DNA from: an uncultured Prevotellaceae bacterium
Lineage (GTDB): Bacteria; Bacteroidota; Bacteroidia; Bacteroidales; Bacteroidaceae
Length of the DNA stretch: 64,000 nucleotides
Direction of reading: 5' to 3'
Assembly: GCA_900557555.1 (NCBI GenBank)
Contig: USTH01000001.1
Span: forward strand, 1-64,000
Each line of letters starts with the position of its first letter. Within the stretch, counting starts at the first letter, position 1. Shown here in pieces: positions 63,947-64,000 of this stretch. The notes beneath the pieces are model-generated. The model saw only the letters and a list, made by a program, of their open reading frames with translations, ran no database searches and was not told where the DNA came from. Position numbers and translations under genes: made by a program.

Positions 63947-64000
63947 AGCAAATAATCTCACAATCCACGCTTTACGTAAAGTTTTTTGCTCATCAGCGAT

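Overview
The window looks like a chromosomal segment of a Bacteroidales bacterium, most likely Prevotellaceae. I infer this from a ten-gene nuo operon with a fused nuoCD and no nuoE, nuoF or nuoG, the uppS-bamA-skp-skp outer-membrane block, lipoproteins and proteins with T9SS-like C-terminal tails, BspA-like leucine-rich repeats, and promoter boxes of the Bacteroidetes TAnnTTTG type. No phage, plasmid, CRISPR, rRNA or tRNA gene was recognised.

Layout. 0.15-0.62 kb: ndk (minus). 1.1-11.2 kb: nuoA-B-CD-H-I-J-K-L-M-N, closed by a strong terminator. 11.4-18.1 kb: an accessory locus made of three related lipoproteins, two paralogous GSG-rich proteins and a GT4 glycosyltransferase fused to a LanC-like domain. 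It appears to be a tandem duplication in which one lipoprotein copy carries an in-frame stop and the second glycosyltransferase survives only as a start-site remnant. 18.2-20.7 kb: a secreted LRR protein with a T9SS-like tail. 20.9-22.8 kb: a GT9 heptosyltransferase-like gene and an LpxL/HtrB-like acyltransferase. 22.8-26.9 kb: a Tricorn-like S41 protease and an EEP-family hydrolase. 27.4-34.5 kb: an SDR threonine dehydrogenase-like gene, two envelope proteins, a Cys/Met PLP enzyme, a zinc alcohol dehydrogenase and a two-gene LysO-type exporter. 34.7-41.3 kb: DUF6242-like lipoprotein, DUF6089-like protein, uppS, bamA, skp, skp. 41.8-51.5 kb: apt, two GH31 glycosidases (one with discoidin, dockerin and cohesin-like modules), a small secreted protein and a GT2-acyltransferase fusion. 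51.8-63.9 kb: mazG, valS, two lipocalin-like secreted proteins, an ECF sigma factor with two downstream membrane/periplasmic partners, a small T9SS-tailed protein, a flippase-like membrane protein, rnz and rpsA.

How the genes work together. The Nuo operon would encode the membrane arm and the quinone-reducing arm of complex I without the NADH-input module. The bamA/skp/uppS block with the LPS-type genes serves envelope biogenesis. The glycosidases point to a host- or plant-glycan diet.

Two non-coding features stand out. One is a family of dispersed intergenic repeats, eight copies in 64 kb, with shared inverted termini (core CCCAAATCGGTCATTAGGTC), nearly always just 3' of a gene. The other is a set of four 12-bp palindromes spaced at exactly 22 bp between skp and apt. 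The accessory locus at 11.4-18.1 kb is the best candidate for an undescribed system. All assignments are by reading alone; no database search was run.
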